A stretch of 38,580 nt of DNA from Planctomycetaceae bacterium UBA6894 (GTDB taxonomy: Bacteria; Planctomycetota; Planctomycetia; Gemmatales; Gemmataceae): NCBI GenBank assembly GCA_002451275.1, contig DKBS01000027.1, positions 1 through 38,580 of the forward strand, given 5' to 3'. Both the position numbers and the translations under genes were made by a program. Below are positions 16,148 to 24,496 of this stretch, piece by piece; position 1 is the stretch's first letter, and every line of letters begins with the position of its first letter. The notes under the pieces are model-generated. The model made no database searches and was not told where the DNA came from. It saw only the letters and a program-made list of their open reading frames with translations.

Positions 16148-16591
16148 TCAGCTTTGCTTCATGCCGCGAACCACTTCCAGCAGCAATTCCTCGTGGTCTT
16201 CGGCGTCGATGTCACTGAACTGCCACAGGGCCAGCAGGGTCCCGTCATTGGCGGTCTCAAAACAGCGTATCTGGCAGGTGTGATAATCGTCCAGGTATCC
16301 GAACTGGACCTCAAAGCCCGTCGCGGGGACACCGGCCAGGGTGTCATCGATTTCCTCAGCTTCCAGCCCGGGGTAATCGGCCTTCAGCGATTCCAGCGTG
16401 GCCTCGGCGGCTTGTTTCGCATCCATCTCGTTGCCCAGGCTTGTCAGCAGCAGAAAGGCCGTCCCCGGGCTTTGCAGGGTCAATCGCCACCCACCGGTCT
16501 CGGAATCGGCTTCGCGTTCCACCTCCCAGCCTTCGGGACGGTTGAACCGGAGGGAGCCTTGCTTTTCCAGGGGCATGGCCAAACCTTTCAT
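16148..16591 (-). CDS. Conserved-looking small protein of unknown function
   Basis: A soluble protein of about 147 aa (142 if ATG 16576 is used, where AGG lies closer upstream). An open frame reaches back to 16660 but its first residues (GVRVPSPA) are the read-through of the tRNA 3' end, so that start is wrong. The sequence alternates beta-strand and helix: 'LRFNRPEGWEVEREAD', 'AFLLLTSLGNEMDAKQAAE', then 'VPATGFEVQFGYLDDYHTC'. The layout recalls small PsbP/DUF1795-like domains, which bind unknown ligands, but that is a weak fold guess. No signal peptide or membrane segment. It follows tRNA-Leu on the same strand and may be read through from the tRNA promoter. Confidence 0.65.
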   Translation of the reverse strand: MKGLAMPLEKQGSLRFNRPEGWEVEREADSETGGWRLTLQSPGTAFLLLTSLGNEMDAKQAAEATLESLKADYPGLEAEEIDDTLAGVPATGFEVQFGYLDDYHTCQIRCFETANDGTLLALWQFSDIDAEDHEELLLEVVRGMKQS

Positions 16592-16633
16592 GGTGCCCGG
16601 AGATTGTCCTGGGCGGTTGGGTTGCTTGCAAAT

Positions 16634-16718
<85 letters not shown>

Positions 16719-16747
16719 GACAGGCACGAAAGCCGGCCGTCTTGGTG

Positions 16748-16757
16748 TCATTCTAGC
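16748..16757 (-). promoter_or_regulatory. Candidate -10 element for tRNA-Leu
   Basis: Minus-strand CGCTAGAAT contains TAGAAT (16750-16755), 31 bases upstream of the tRNA 5' end, at a distance that fits a promoter plus short leader. No clear -35 box is seen. Confidence 0.35.
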
Positions 16758-16760
16758 GAA

Positions 16761-17246
16761 TCAGGGACCTTTGGCTGCCGAAGAGGGCAAGCTTGGCATA
16801 CCCAGTTCCACCAGGCGTTCGGTTTCAACCTCGCACAGCGGCTTGACCGGGTCGGGGTCGTTCATGATCTGATGCAGGGTGGTGTTTCCAAATGCCTCGA
16901 TCATGGCGGCCAAGGCCGAATCCAGATGACGGTGCAGGGGGCACAGTTTTGCCCCATGGGACGATAAACCCATCGGGCAGGTCTTGATCCGCTGGATCGG
17001 GTCCACTGCCTGCACCACTTCCAGCAGGGTCAGGTCGGTGGTGCGCCGGGCGAGCGAGGCGCCTCCCCCCTTGCCGCGCCGTGTCACCACGATGTTGGAA
17101 TCCGCCAAATGTTGCAGCACCTTGGCCAGATATGCCTCCGGCACACGGATTGCCGAGGCCATTTCCCGCACGCTGACAACGGCTGGTGCCACCTTGGCCA
17201 GATGGGCCACTGCGCGCAAAGAATATTCGACAGTTTGGGAAAACAT
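16761..17246 (-). CDS. Rrf2-family transcriptional regulator
   Basis: A 161-aa winged-helix DNA-binding protein. The N-terminus MFSQTVEYSLRAVAHLA and the recognition part (VPEAYLAKVLQHLADSNIV, 35-53) followed by the RRGKGGGASLAR wing (56-67) are typical of Rrf2/NsrR/IscR regulators. The cluster-ligand loop has only two cysteines, C90 (TCPMG) and C102 (LCPLHRHLD), plus H97, H105 and H107. Many Fe-S members have three Cys, so cluster type (Fe-S with His, or none) is uncertain. It probably senses redox, NO or iron-sulfur status. Its promoter carries a palindrome over the predicted transcription start, suggesting autorepression. No suf/isc genes are adjacent, so targets are unknown. Confidence 0.9.
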   Translation of the reverse strand: MFSQTVEYSLRAVAHLAKVAPAVVSVREMASAIRVPEAYLAKVLQHLADSNIVVTRRGKGGGASLARRTTDLTLLEVVQAVDPIQRIKTCPMGLSSHGAKLCPLHRHLDSALAAMIEAFGNTTLHQIMNDPDPVKPLCEVETERLVELGMPSLPSSAAKGP

Positions 17247-17261
17247 CCGACCTCCCGGTAT

Positions 17262-17284
17262 TCAGACTGGCCAGTCCGATTATA
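17262..17284 (-). promoter_or_regulatory. Rrf2 promoter and palindromic operator
   Basis: On the minus strand a perfect -10 hexamer TATAAT (17279-17284) is followed by the 12-bp perfect palindrome GACTGGCCAGTC (17265-17276), extended by further pairs to 17262-17279 with one mismatch. A weak -35 (TGGCAA) lies 17 bp upstream of the -10. The predicted start of transcription (about 17271) falls inside the dyad and the start codon is 17246, so a protein bound here would block initiation. The natural candidate is the Rrf2 protein itself. Confidence 0.6.
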
Positions 17285-17350
17285 AGAGGGGGAACGGCAA
17301 GTTGCCAGCAGGGAACTCCGGGGCTCGGGCACAGGAACCCTCCGCGCTGT

Positions 17351-18658
17351 TCAGGGCAATGTGCCCCGCGATGGTGACCCGTTTCCGGATCGGGGAACCA
17401 GCCAGCGAAGGGGTGGGCCATCCACACGCCGGGTGTATTGCCGCAAAACCGTGTTGAATGCCGTGTCAGCCTGTTCCTTGGCTTCCAGGGTGGCAGCCCC
17501 GAAACGGATGGCCTCGGTCAGTTTGTCCCCCAACCCCAATTGTCTCAATTGGGCCAGCAGCGGCCCCGCCTTGGGATCCTTGTTGATCTGCGCCTCGACC
17601 TGGGGCCGAGCGATCGTCGCGTCCGCCTGCAGGTCGCTGGAGTGGATCAGGCGCCACTCGGGGCCCGAGGGGCCCGGCAATTTCGCGTACAGACGGTCTT
17701 CCACCGTTACCCGCTTGTTGGCCAAGTCTGGTCGCACCCGGGTCAGCCGGAATTGGCTGATATTTTTCCCCTCAGCGGTTCGGCATGCCTGGGTGACCAC
17801 CTTCTGGTCCGCCTGGCCACCCGTTCCCCCCTCGCCGAGTAGGTCACCCAGTGCTCCGTTCAGTATTCCCGGCCCCAGCTTGCCCAGGATTTGCTCCAGT
17901 TCCTTGCCCGCCAACGCGCCAGCCCCTTCAGCAGTCTCAAAGATGGTTTCACCGGTTCCCTGGAAGTTCAGCCGGCTTCCTCGCGCATAACTCAGGAAGG
18001 CCTTGCGCAACTCCCAATCGGCCTCGCTTTCAACAGGCAGCCCGGGCATTTTCTCCGTGAAATCAGGTGTTTCCTTGTCCCATCCAATGTTGTCTTTTTT
18101 CAGTTCGGCCACGGTTTGGGCGGCGGATTGGTTTTCCAGCTCATCCACTTCCTCGCGCCAACCGACAAGCGCCAACTTCATCCATTCCGGGCGCGCACGG
18201 ACGATCATGCGTGCCCGGGCCGGGTCAAGCCGCGCCAGCACGAAGGGGCCCCGCCCGGCCGGCCCTTCGGCTCCCAGCCCGGGGTCCATGCGGGAAAGTT
18301 CCTGGTCGATGTATTCTTTCAGGCCCTTGTTGCCCGGGCTGGCCTCCATCGATTTGTCCCAGGCCGCGAGTCTGCGGGCATAATCACTGCGCAGGTTCCA
18401 TTCCCGGTCATCCTGTTCCTTCTCCAACAGGGCTGCCAGTTCCGGATGGTTTTTGCGCAGCCAAGCCCGCCGGCACGCGAACCAGGCCTCGCCCTTGGGC
18501 CCCACCCCAAACACCAACCCGCGCAATTCACCCCCATCCATAACCACCCGATCCACGGGAAGGTCAGGGGGGATTGCCGTCTTTTCCTGGGCGGGGAGAG
18601 ATAAGGTGGCAAAGAGAAATGCCACCGGCAACAGCTGGAATCGATTGGACGAAGACAT
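17351..18658 (-). CDS. Secreted protein of unknown function
   Basis: A 435-aa protein with an N-terminal signal (hydrophobic residues about 8-22, cleavage near LPAQE). I recognise no domain. The mature part is rich in Lys, Glu and Leu, largely helical, with a Gly/Leu-rich stretch at about 255-285 (GALAGKELEQILGKLGPG) and a basic C-terminus rich in Pro and Arg. Cysteines are scarce: C63 (FACRR) and one near 300 (QACRTAEGK). Neither catalytic nor metal motifs are obvious. It is transcribed toward the Rrf2 gene and ends about 104 bp upstream of it, so it could share no more than position with it. A TAGAAT element lies 24 bases upstream of its start. Confidence 0.7.
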   Translation of the reverse strand: MSSSNRFQLLPVAFLFATLSLPAQEKTAIPPDLPVDRVVMDGGELRGLVFGVGPKGEAWFACRRAWLRKNHPELAALLEKEQDDREWNLRSDYARRLAAWDKSMEASPGNKGLKEYIDQELSRMDPGLGAEGPAGRGPFVLARLDPARARMIVRARPEWMKLALVGWREEVDELENQSAAQTVAELKKDNIGWDKETPDFTEKMPGLPVESEADWELRKAFLSYARGSRLNFQGTGETIFETAEGAGALAGKELEQILGKLGPGILNGALGDLLGEGGTGGQADQKVVTQACRTAEGKNISQFRLTRVRPDLANKRVTVEDRLYAKLPGPSGPEWRLIHSSDLQADATIARPQVEAQINKDPKAGPLLAQLRQLGLGDKLTEAIRFGAATLEAKEQADTAFNTVLRQYTRRVDGPPLRWLVPRSGNGSPSRGTLP

Positions 18659-18681
18659 GCCGGAGACCCCATGGACACCAG

Positions 18682-18690
18682 CATTCTACC
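18682..18690 (-). promoter_or_regulatory. Candidate -10 element for the 435-aa secreted protein
   Basis: Minus-strand GGTAGAAT has TAGAAT at 18683-18688, 24 bases upstream of the start codon, which would give a leader of about 18 nt. No convincing -35 is seen at 16-18 bp. Confidence 0.35.
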
Positions 18691-18709
18691 ATGGAGCCCC
18701 CTCGTGGCC

Positions 18710-20143
18710 TCAGGCCAGCAGGTCTTTCACCACATGCCCATGGATGTCGGTCAGCCGGTAATCACGGCCGGCGTGACGGTAGGTCAGCCTTTCGTGGTCG
18801 AAACCCAGGAGATGCAGGATGGTGGCCTGCAGGTCGTGCACATGCACCTTCTTGTCCACCGCCTGGAAGCCGAAGTCATCGGTGGCGCCGTAGGTCATGC
18901 CACCCTTGACACCGCCGCCCGCCATCCAAATCGAGTAGCCATGGTGGTTGTGATCGCGCCCGTTGATCTTGCCTGCGTTCGCCCCCGCGGTGGGGAGTTC
19001 CACGGTGGGTGTCCGCCCGAACTCGCCGCCCCACAACACCAGGGTGTCTTCCAGCATGCCGCGCTGCTTCAGGTCCAGCAGCAGCCCGCCGATCGCCTGG
19101 TCGCATTCCTTGGCCAGACGGCGGTGGTTCACCTCAATGTCGTCGTGGTTATCCCAGGGCTGCCCGGCCCCGTGCCACACCTGCACAAACCGCACACCGC
19201 GTTCCACCAGCCTTCGGGCGATCAGCATCTGCCTTCCCTGCACCCCGGGGCCGTACAGGTCGCGGATGTGCTTGGGCTCCCGGTTGATGTCGAATGCGTC
19301 CTCCGCGTCAGACTGCATGCGGTAGGCAAGTTCAAACGATTGAATCCGAGATTCCAGCCGAGGATCAGCGGGGCGCGCTTGTTGGTGCTGCTTGTTGAAG
19401 GTGGCCAGCAGGTCGAGTTGCCGGCGCTGCTTTTCCCTGGGCGACGCGGCGCGCACATTCTCGATCAGCTTTTCCAGTTGCGAGTTGTTGGTGTCCACGT
19501 AGGTGCCCTGGTACACCCCCGGCAGGAAGGCGCTTTGCCAGTTCTGCGTTTCCTGGATCGGGTACCCGCCCGGGCACATGGAGATGAATCCCGGCAGGTT
19601 CTGGTTTTCGCTTCCCAGGCCATAGGTGACCCAGCTACCCATGCTGGGGCGCACCTGCCGGCTGTCCCCGCAATTCAACAGCAGCAGCGAGGGCTCATGA
19701 TTGGGCACATCCGCATGCATCGACCGCACCACGCACAAATGGTCGGCCATGCGGGCGGTGTAGGGAAACAACTCGCTGATCTCGATGCCGGACTGGCCAT
19801 GCTTCGCGAATTTGAACGGCGACCCGAAGGCGTTGCCCGTCTTGCGTTCGGTGGGCAGGTTGGGCCGGGGCAGGGTCTTGCCGTGGTTCTTGGTAAGCAG
19901 CGGCTTGGGATCAAAGGTGTCCAGGTGAGACGGTCCGCCGTTCATGAACAGGTGAATGACCCGTTTGGCCTTGGGTTGAAAATGGGGCCCGCGCGGCGCC
20001 AGGGGCGCGATCGAACGGTCCGCTTCCGAACGCGCTTCGGTGCCCAGCAGGGCGGACAGGGCCAGCCCGCCCATGCCCAGGGCGGAGCGCTGCAACAGTC
20101 CGCGCCGGTCTAGGGTGTACGGGGGTAAAAAGGGGGTGGTCAT
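18710..20143 (-). CDS. DUF1501 family protein with twin-arginine signal
   Basis: A 477-aa exported protein of the planctomycete DUF1501 family, which belongs to the alkaline-phosphatase/sulfatase-like superfamily. The Tat-like signal is DRRGLLQRS (12-20) followed by a hydrophobic stretch. The family signature HLFMNGGPSHLDTFDPKP (about 64-81) is near the N-terminus, and further conserved blocks are 'SLLLLNCGDSRQVRPSMG', 'VWHGAGQPWDNHDD' and LWGGEFGRTPTVE. The C-terminus has HDLQATILHLLGFDHERLTYRHAGRDYRLTD. The enzymatic activity of DUF1501 proteins is not established. It starts about 30 bp after the DUF1549/DUF1553 gene ends, with AAGGA at its start, so the pair forms an operon, the usual arrangement in planctomycetes. 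Confidence 0.93.
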   Translation of the reverse strand: MTTPFLPPYTLDRRGLLQRSALGMGGLALSALLGTEARSEADRSIAPLAPRGPHFQPKAKRVIHLFMNGGPSHLDTFDPKPLLTKNHGKTLPRPNLPTERKTGNAFGSPFKFAKHGQSGIEISELFPYTARMADHLCVVRSMHADVPNHEPSLLLLNCGDSRQVRPSMGSWVTYGLGSENQNLPGFISMCPGGYPIQETQNWQSAFLPGVYQGTYVDTNNSQLEKLIENVRAASPREKQRRQLDLLATFNKQHQQARPADPRLESRIQSFELAYRMQSDAEDAFDINREPKHIRDLYGPGVQGRQMLIARRLVERGVRFVQVWHGAGQPWDNHDDIEVNHRRLAKECDQAIGGLLLDLKQRGMLEDTLVLWGGEFGRTPTVELPTAGANAGKINGRDHNHHGYSIWMAGGGVKGGMTYGATDDFGFQAVDKKVHVHDLQATILHLLGFDHERLTYRHAGRDYRLTDIHGHVVKDLLA

Positions 20144-20173
20144 GGGGTAAATCCTTGTCTCTTGTCCAGCGGC

Positions 20174-22837
20174 TCAGTCGGCGAACGCGAATTCGTTGGA
20201 GCACAGGAGCACCTGGGCCAAGGCGGTCCAGCCATCGCCGTCTTGCGCGATGGCCAGGGCCCGCTTCTTTTCCTCGTCGGTGGCATGACGGCCCCAGGCC
20301 AGCCGCGCCATGGCATCCATGCGGGCGGTGGGTTCCAGGTTGACCAGGTCCGCCCGAGCCGCCATGGACCGGGCCATCTCCAGCGAGAACGGGCTGTTCA
20401 GCAGATAGAGGGCCTGCTGGGGCACGGTGGTGCTGTGCCGCTGCGGGGTGGCCAAGTCGGGACTTGCCAGGTCAAAAGTGCGGAAGGTACCGGGAAGGTT
20501 TTGGCGGTCGATGAAACCGTAAACGCTGCGCCTCCCGGAAAATGGTTGCGCGAACAGGTCCACCGCGGGGCCGCCTTTCTTTTCGTCCAGTCTGCCGGCG
20601 GCTGCCAGCATTCCGTCCCGCAGGGCCTCAAACTCTAGCCGTCGCCGACCCATGCGGCCAAAAAGCCGATTGTCCGGGTCCTGCACCACGGCCACCGGAT
20701 TCTCGCACGCCTGCCGGTAGGTGGCGGAAAGCACGATCTTGCGGTGCAGTTTTTTCATCGACCAGCCATCGCGCATGAAACTGTGTGCCAGATGGTCGAG
20801 CAAACCCTGGTTGGTCGGGGCATCCCCCCGAAGCCCGAAGTCTCCCGGCGTGCGCACGATAGCCTGACCGACATGCAGCAACCACATCCGGTTCGCGGCG
20901 ACTCGGGCTGTCAGCGGGTTGTCCTTGGAAGTCATAGCCTGGGCCAGTTCCATCCGCCCGGTCCCTTGCGTGAAGGGTTTTCCATCCGACACCACTTCCG
21001 GGAAACCCCGTTTCACCTCGGGGCCGGGGTTGCCGGGATTGCCCCGCAGGAAAATGCGCGGGTTGTGTGGCCCACGTTCCTTCAGGCCCATAGCGCGCGG
21101 TTGTTTGTCCGCGTTCTTCGCGACAAATTCATCCAGTTTCTTTTTCACCTCCTGCAGGGCGGTACGCTCCGCGCGGTCGATGAATTTTTCAATTTCGCCA
21201 CGCGGAACCTGCGGCGGGGCCTTGTCACCCACCAAGGCTTTTCGCACCCCGGCCAGGTCCGCGGCCTGTGGTTCCTTCAAGGCTTGCTCAAACAGGTTCT
21301 TGTACCGTTCAGCCAAGGCCATGTGGTGTTGCGGCAGGTCGGCCACCAGCGCCTTCAGCGGGGCGGGCCACTTTTTCGCCTCGGCCCGCTCCTGCATTTT
21401 TGTCAGGACGGCGGGCGCTTCCTCTTTCCAGCGGTTCACTTTCACCGCGGCAAAGGCCCGCCAGGTCGCGAAGATCTCGTCATCCTCCTTGGTTGCCAGT
21501 TCCAGGTAAGCCTTCCAGCGGTCCACCATCGGTTTGCGGATGAGGCCTGGCAGGTTCATGGACAAAGCCTTGTCCCCCTCGCCAGCCCCCAGGTCCCGTA
21601 CCGCCACCAGGTACAGGTGAGCCTGTTTGCGCAACTTGTCCGGCACCGTTTTGCGGAACTCTTCCAGCTTGCCCTCCACCCGGGCCTTGTGCTCTGCCAG
21701 TTCCTTTTTGAATGCCTCGGCCTTTGGGCCCATCGGGTCTTCCAGCTCGGGTTGGTCTTCCGTGCTGCCTGCGTACACGCCATACAGCGCGTAATAGTCC
21801 TTCATGCTCAGCGGGTCGAACTTGTGGTCATGGCAGCGGGCGCATGCCATGGTCAATCCCTGCAGGCCGCGCATGGTCACATCTATCCGGTCGTCGATGA
21901 TGTCGTTGATGTTGTTCAGAAAGCGCCTGCCCAGGGTGAGATATCCCAGGGCCGCCAGATCTTTTCGGTCCACCTTGGGTATCGCGTCCGCGGCGATCTG
22001 CAGGGACACGAACCGGTCGTAGGGCATGTCGGCGTTCAGGGAATTCACCAGCCAGTCGCGATAGGTCCAGGCGAACGCGTAATTGCGATCCTCCTGGAAA
22101 ACGTAACCCTTGGTGTCCGCGTAGCGGGCAAGATCCATCCAGTGGCGGGCCCAGCGTTCACCGTGCCGCGGGTCCGCCAGCAGCCGATCCACCACCCGCT
22201 CGTGGGCGCCCTCTTTTTTGTCGGCCAAAAACGCGTCAATTTCCGCCGGGGTCGGGGGCAGCCCGACCAAGTCATAGCTCACCCGGCGAATGAACTTTTC
22301 GCGGTCCACTTCCGGTGCGGGGGAGAGGTTGGCGGCTTCCAGCCCGGCCAGCACAAAGCGGTCCAGCGGATCCCGCACCCAACCCGGGTTGCGCACTTCG
22401 GGCAAAGCGGGTTCCCGCACTTTCTGGAAGGCCCAGTGGGTTTTGCGGGCCATTTCCGCGGAAGGGATGCTGGCGGTGGCGGCCTTGCCGTCATCGGGCC
22501 ACACGGCGCCATCACGGATCCATCGTCCGATGTCATCGATCGTCTGCTGGGGAAGCTTGCCCTTGGGGGGCATCTTCATGTCCGTCTCGTGCGAAAGGGT
22601 CGTGAAAAGCGGGCTCTTTTCCGGTTTGCCGGGAACCACCACCGGGCCGGTGTCGGCGCCCTTTTTCAGCCAGCTTGCGCCATCCAGCCGCAGCCCAGCC
22701 TGTTGCTTGCTGGGGCCGTGGCATTTTTGGCAGTGCTCCACCAACACCGGGCGGACCTTGTTCTCAAAAAAAGCGGTATCCGGGCCGGCGGAAACGCCGG
22801 TGGCTGCCACCAGTGAAAAGTACATAAAAGCAATCAT
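20174..22837 (-). CDS. PSCyt1-DUF1549-DUF1553 planctomycete cytochrome-type protein
   Basis: An 887-aa exported protein. After a short signal (about 1-18) comes the PSCyt1 domain with haem motif CQKCH (about residues 36-40). It continues with LRLDG and 'METDMKMPPKG'-type cytochrome elements. DUF1549 (PSCyt2) follows, including 'RDPLDRFVLAGLEAANLSPAPE' and DLVGLPPTPAEIDAFLAD. A second CxxCH sits in MACARCHDHKFDPLS. A Lys/Glu-rich helical insert of about 220 residues separates it from DUF1553 (PSD1), with 'ASKDNPLTARVAANRMWLLHVG', 'RTPGDFGLRGDAPTN' and RRLEFEALRDG. Such proteins are abundant and specific to planctomycetes; their reaction is unknown, though they often sit near carbohydrate- or sulfatase-type genes. 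It is the first gene of the operon with DUF1501. Confidence 0.94.
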   Translation of the reverse strand: MIAFMYFSLVAATGVSAGPDTAFFENKVRPVLVEHCQKCHGPSKQQAGLRLDGASWLKKGADTGPVVVPGKPEKSPLFTTLSHETDMKMPPKGKLPQQTIDDIGRWIRDGAVWPDDGKAATASIPSAEMARKTHWAFQKVREPALPEVRNPGWVRDPLDRFVLAGLEAANLSPAPEVDREKFIRRVSYDLVGLPPTPAEIDAFLADKKEGAHERVVDRLLADPRHGERWARHWMDLARYADTKGYVFQEDRNYAFAWTYRDWLVNSLNADMPYDRFVSLQIAADAIPKVDRKDLAALGYLTLGRRFLNNINDIIDDRIDVTMRGLQGLTMACARCHDHKFDPLSMKDYYALYGVYAGSTEDQPELEDPMGPKAEAFKKELAEHKARVEGKLEEFRKTVPDKLRKQAHLYLVAVRDLGAGEGDKALSMNLPGLIRKPMVDRWKAYLELATKEDDEIFATWRAFAAVKVNRWKEEAPAVLTKMQERAEAKKWPAPLKALVADLPQHHMALAERYKNLFEQALKEPQAADLAGVRKALVGDKAPPQVPRGEIEKFIDRAERTALQEVKKKLDEFVAKNADKQPRAMGLKERGPHNPRIFLRGNPGNPGPEVKRGFPEVVSDGKPFTQGTGRMELAQAMTSKDNPLTARVAANRMWLLHVGQAIVRTPGDFGLRGDAPTNQGLLDHLAHSFMRDGWSMKKLHRKIVLSATYRQACENPVAVVQDPDNRLFGRMGRRRLEFEALRDGMLAAAGRLDEKKGGPAVDLFAQPFSGRRSVYGFIDRQNLPGTFRTFDLASPDLATPQRHSTTVPQQALYLLNSPFSLEMARSMAARADLVNLEPTARMDAMARLAWGRHATDEEKKRALAIAQDGDGWTALAQVLLCSNEFAFAD

Positions 22838-22904
22838 GCCTTGGGTTTCCGCAACGCCTTAAGGCGGGGTGTTGGGGCCAGCATCAGCCCGGGTAGGTTC
22901 TCCT

Positions 22905-22910
22905 ATCTTA
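22905..22910 (-). promoter_or_regulatory. Candidate -10 element for the DUF1553-DUF1501 operon
   Basis: Minus-strand GGTAAGAT contains TAAGAT (22905-22910), 67 bases upstream of the start at 22837. It resembles the TAG(A/G)AT sites seen elsewhere but has A at the third position. No -35 box is obvious. Confidence 0.25.
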
Positions 22911-23117
22911 CCTCCGCTTCTAACCCAACGGAAGTTCAGGCAAACCTGGGAAACCCTGAAGAAAGTTGGAAAATCCGGAACCAGGGAATGATAAAAACCC
23001 AATGTTTGGGGAGGATCGGGGCCTACCGATCGCCCCAGTGGTTGCAGGACTCGAATGAACGGGGCAAACTGCTGACTCCCTCAACCTGTTGGACGCGCAA
23101 CCCTTTGGAGTGTCCCC

Positions 23118-24494
23118 ATGGCCCGTAAACCCTTCGGATTCGATCGTGCTAGCCGCAGGCAGTTTTTGTCCCATCTGACGGCGGGAACATTGGCCGTGAC
23201 CGTTGTTCCCCGCCATGTGCTGGGTGGCCCTGGGTTCATCGCCCCCAGTGAGCGGGTGCGAATGGCTGGCATTGGTGTGGGTGGGATGGGGGGCGGCGAT
23301 GTGGGCACACTCACCCGCCTCGGTGCTGAATATGTCGCCCTCTGCGATGTTGATGAGCAGCGGGCCGCCGGCACATGGGGTGGCCACAAAAATGCCCGCA
23401 AATACCGAGATTTTCGGGAAATGCTCGACAAGGAAGCCAAGGGGATTGATGCCGTTTCGGTGGGAACGCCCGACCACACGCATGCGGTGGCCACGCTGGC
23501 AGCTTTGAAGTTGGGAAAACATGTCTACTGCCAAAAGCCTCTCACCCAGACACTGGCAGAATGCCGGGCTGTATATGAAACGGCCAGAAAGTCGGGGGTG
23601 ATGACCTCTATGGGCAATCAGGGCCACGCCACCGAGGGGGCCCGCCTCACCAATGAGTGGATCCGCTCGGGTTTGATAGGCGAGGTGCTGGAAGTCCACG
23701 CCTGGAGCGACCGGGCAGGCAAACTGTGGAAACAGGGAATCGGTCGGCCCAAGGACACCCCACCCACCCCGAAAACCCTGGATTGGGACCTGTGGCTGGG
23801 GCCCCGCGCTTATCGCCCCTACAACCCGGCTTATGCGCCGCATAGCTGGCGTGGCTGGCTCGATTTCGGCACCGGCGCTTTGGGCGACATGGGGTGCCAC
23901 ATCCTCGACCACCCGATTTGGGCGCTGGAACTGGGTGCGCCCACAGTGGTGGAATCACGCGTCACGCTCGATGGCAGCGTGGTGGATGGCAAACCCAACA
24001 ACGACTCGTTTCCGATCGCTTCAGTGATCTATTACACTTTTCCGGGAAGGAACGGCCGGCCACCCGTCCACCTCACCTGGTACGACGGTGGCTTGATGCC
24101 GCCTGCCCCACCCGAATTGCCTGCCGGACAGCGTTTGCCAGACAACGGTGTGCTCTACATCGGCAGCAAGGGCAAGCTGTTCCACTCTTCCCACGGCGGG
24201 ATGCCCCAGGTGCTGCCCGGCGAACTGCGCGACCAGGCCTTGAAGGTGCCCAAGACCATGGCACGATCCCCCGGCCATTACGAGGAGTTCATCCGCGCCT
24301 GCAAGGGCGGCCCCAAGCCGGTGGCCAACTTCGATTATTCCGGACCCATGACTGAAACCGTTCTGCTGGGCGTGCTATCGCTGCGCGCCCCGGGCACCCG
24401 GCTGGAATGGGACAGTGCCAGCCTGAAGGTGAAGGGCATGCCAGAACTGGACCGGCTGATCCGGCCCGAACCAAGGAAGGGGTGGGAATTCTAG
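23118..24494 (+). CDS. Gfo/Idh/MocA-family oxidoreductase with twin-arginine signal
   Basis: A 458-aa NAD(P)-dependent sugar dehydrogenase-type protein. SRRQFLSHL (12-20) is a twin-arginine leader, so the enzyme is exported folded, with bound cofactor. The Rossmann part has MAGIGVGGMGGGD, VALCDVDEQRA and GTPDHTHAVATLAALKLGKHVYCQKPLT; the usual E-K-P is Q-K-P here. The C-terminal half is the long planctomycete variant, with 'YAPHSWRGWLDFGTGALGDMG' split over a helix, and 'GNDSFPIASVIYYTFPGR' type strands. In this family a hydride moves between the cofactor and a sugar C3 or related hydroxyl; the exact sugar is not clear. GGAG lies 8 bases before ATG 23118. It converges with the methyltransferase, leaving a 2-bp gap. 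Confidence 0.92.
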   Translation: MARKPFGFDRASRRQFLSHLTAGTLAVTVVPRHVLGGPGFIAPSERVRMAGIGVGGMGGGDVGTLTRLGAEYVALCDVDEQRAAGTWGGHKNARKYRDFREMLDKEAKGIDAVSVGTPDHTHAVATLAALKLGKHVYCQKPLTQTLAECRAVYETARKSGVMTSMGNQGHATEGARLTNEWIRSGLIGEVLEVHAWSDRAGKLWKQGIGRPKDTPPTPKTLDWDLWLGPRAYRPYNPAYAPHSWRGWLDFGTGALGDMGCHILDHPIWALELGAPTVVESRVTLDGSVVDGKPNNDSFPIASVIYYTFPGRNGRPPVHLTWYDGGLMPPAPPELPAGQRLPDNGVLYIGSKGKLFHSSHGGMPQVLPGELRDQALKVPKTMARSPGHYEEFIRACKGGPKPVANFDYSGPMTETVLLGVLSLRAPGTRLEWDSASLKVKGMPELDRLIRPEPRKGWEF

Positions 24495-24496
24495 AA

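Noticed and set aside
20744..22816. 690-aa plus-strand frame opposite the DUF1553 gene
   Set aside because: Antisense shadow; composition is His/Gln/Arg-rich in a way typical of complementary strands, while the minus strand has clear haem and DUF1549/DUF1553 motifs.
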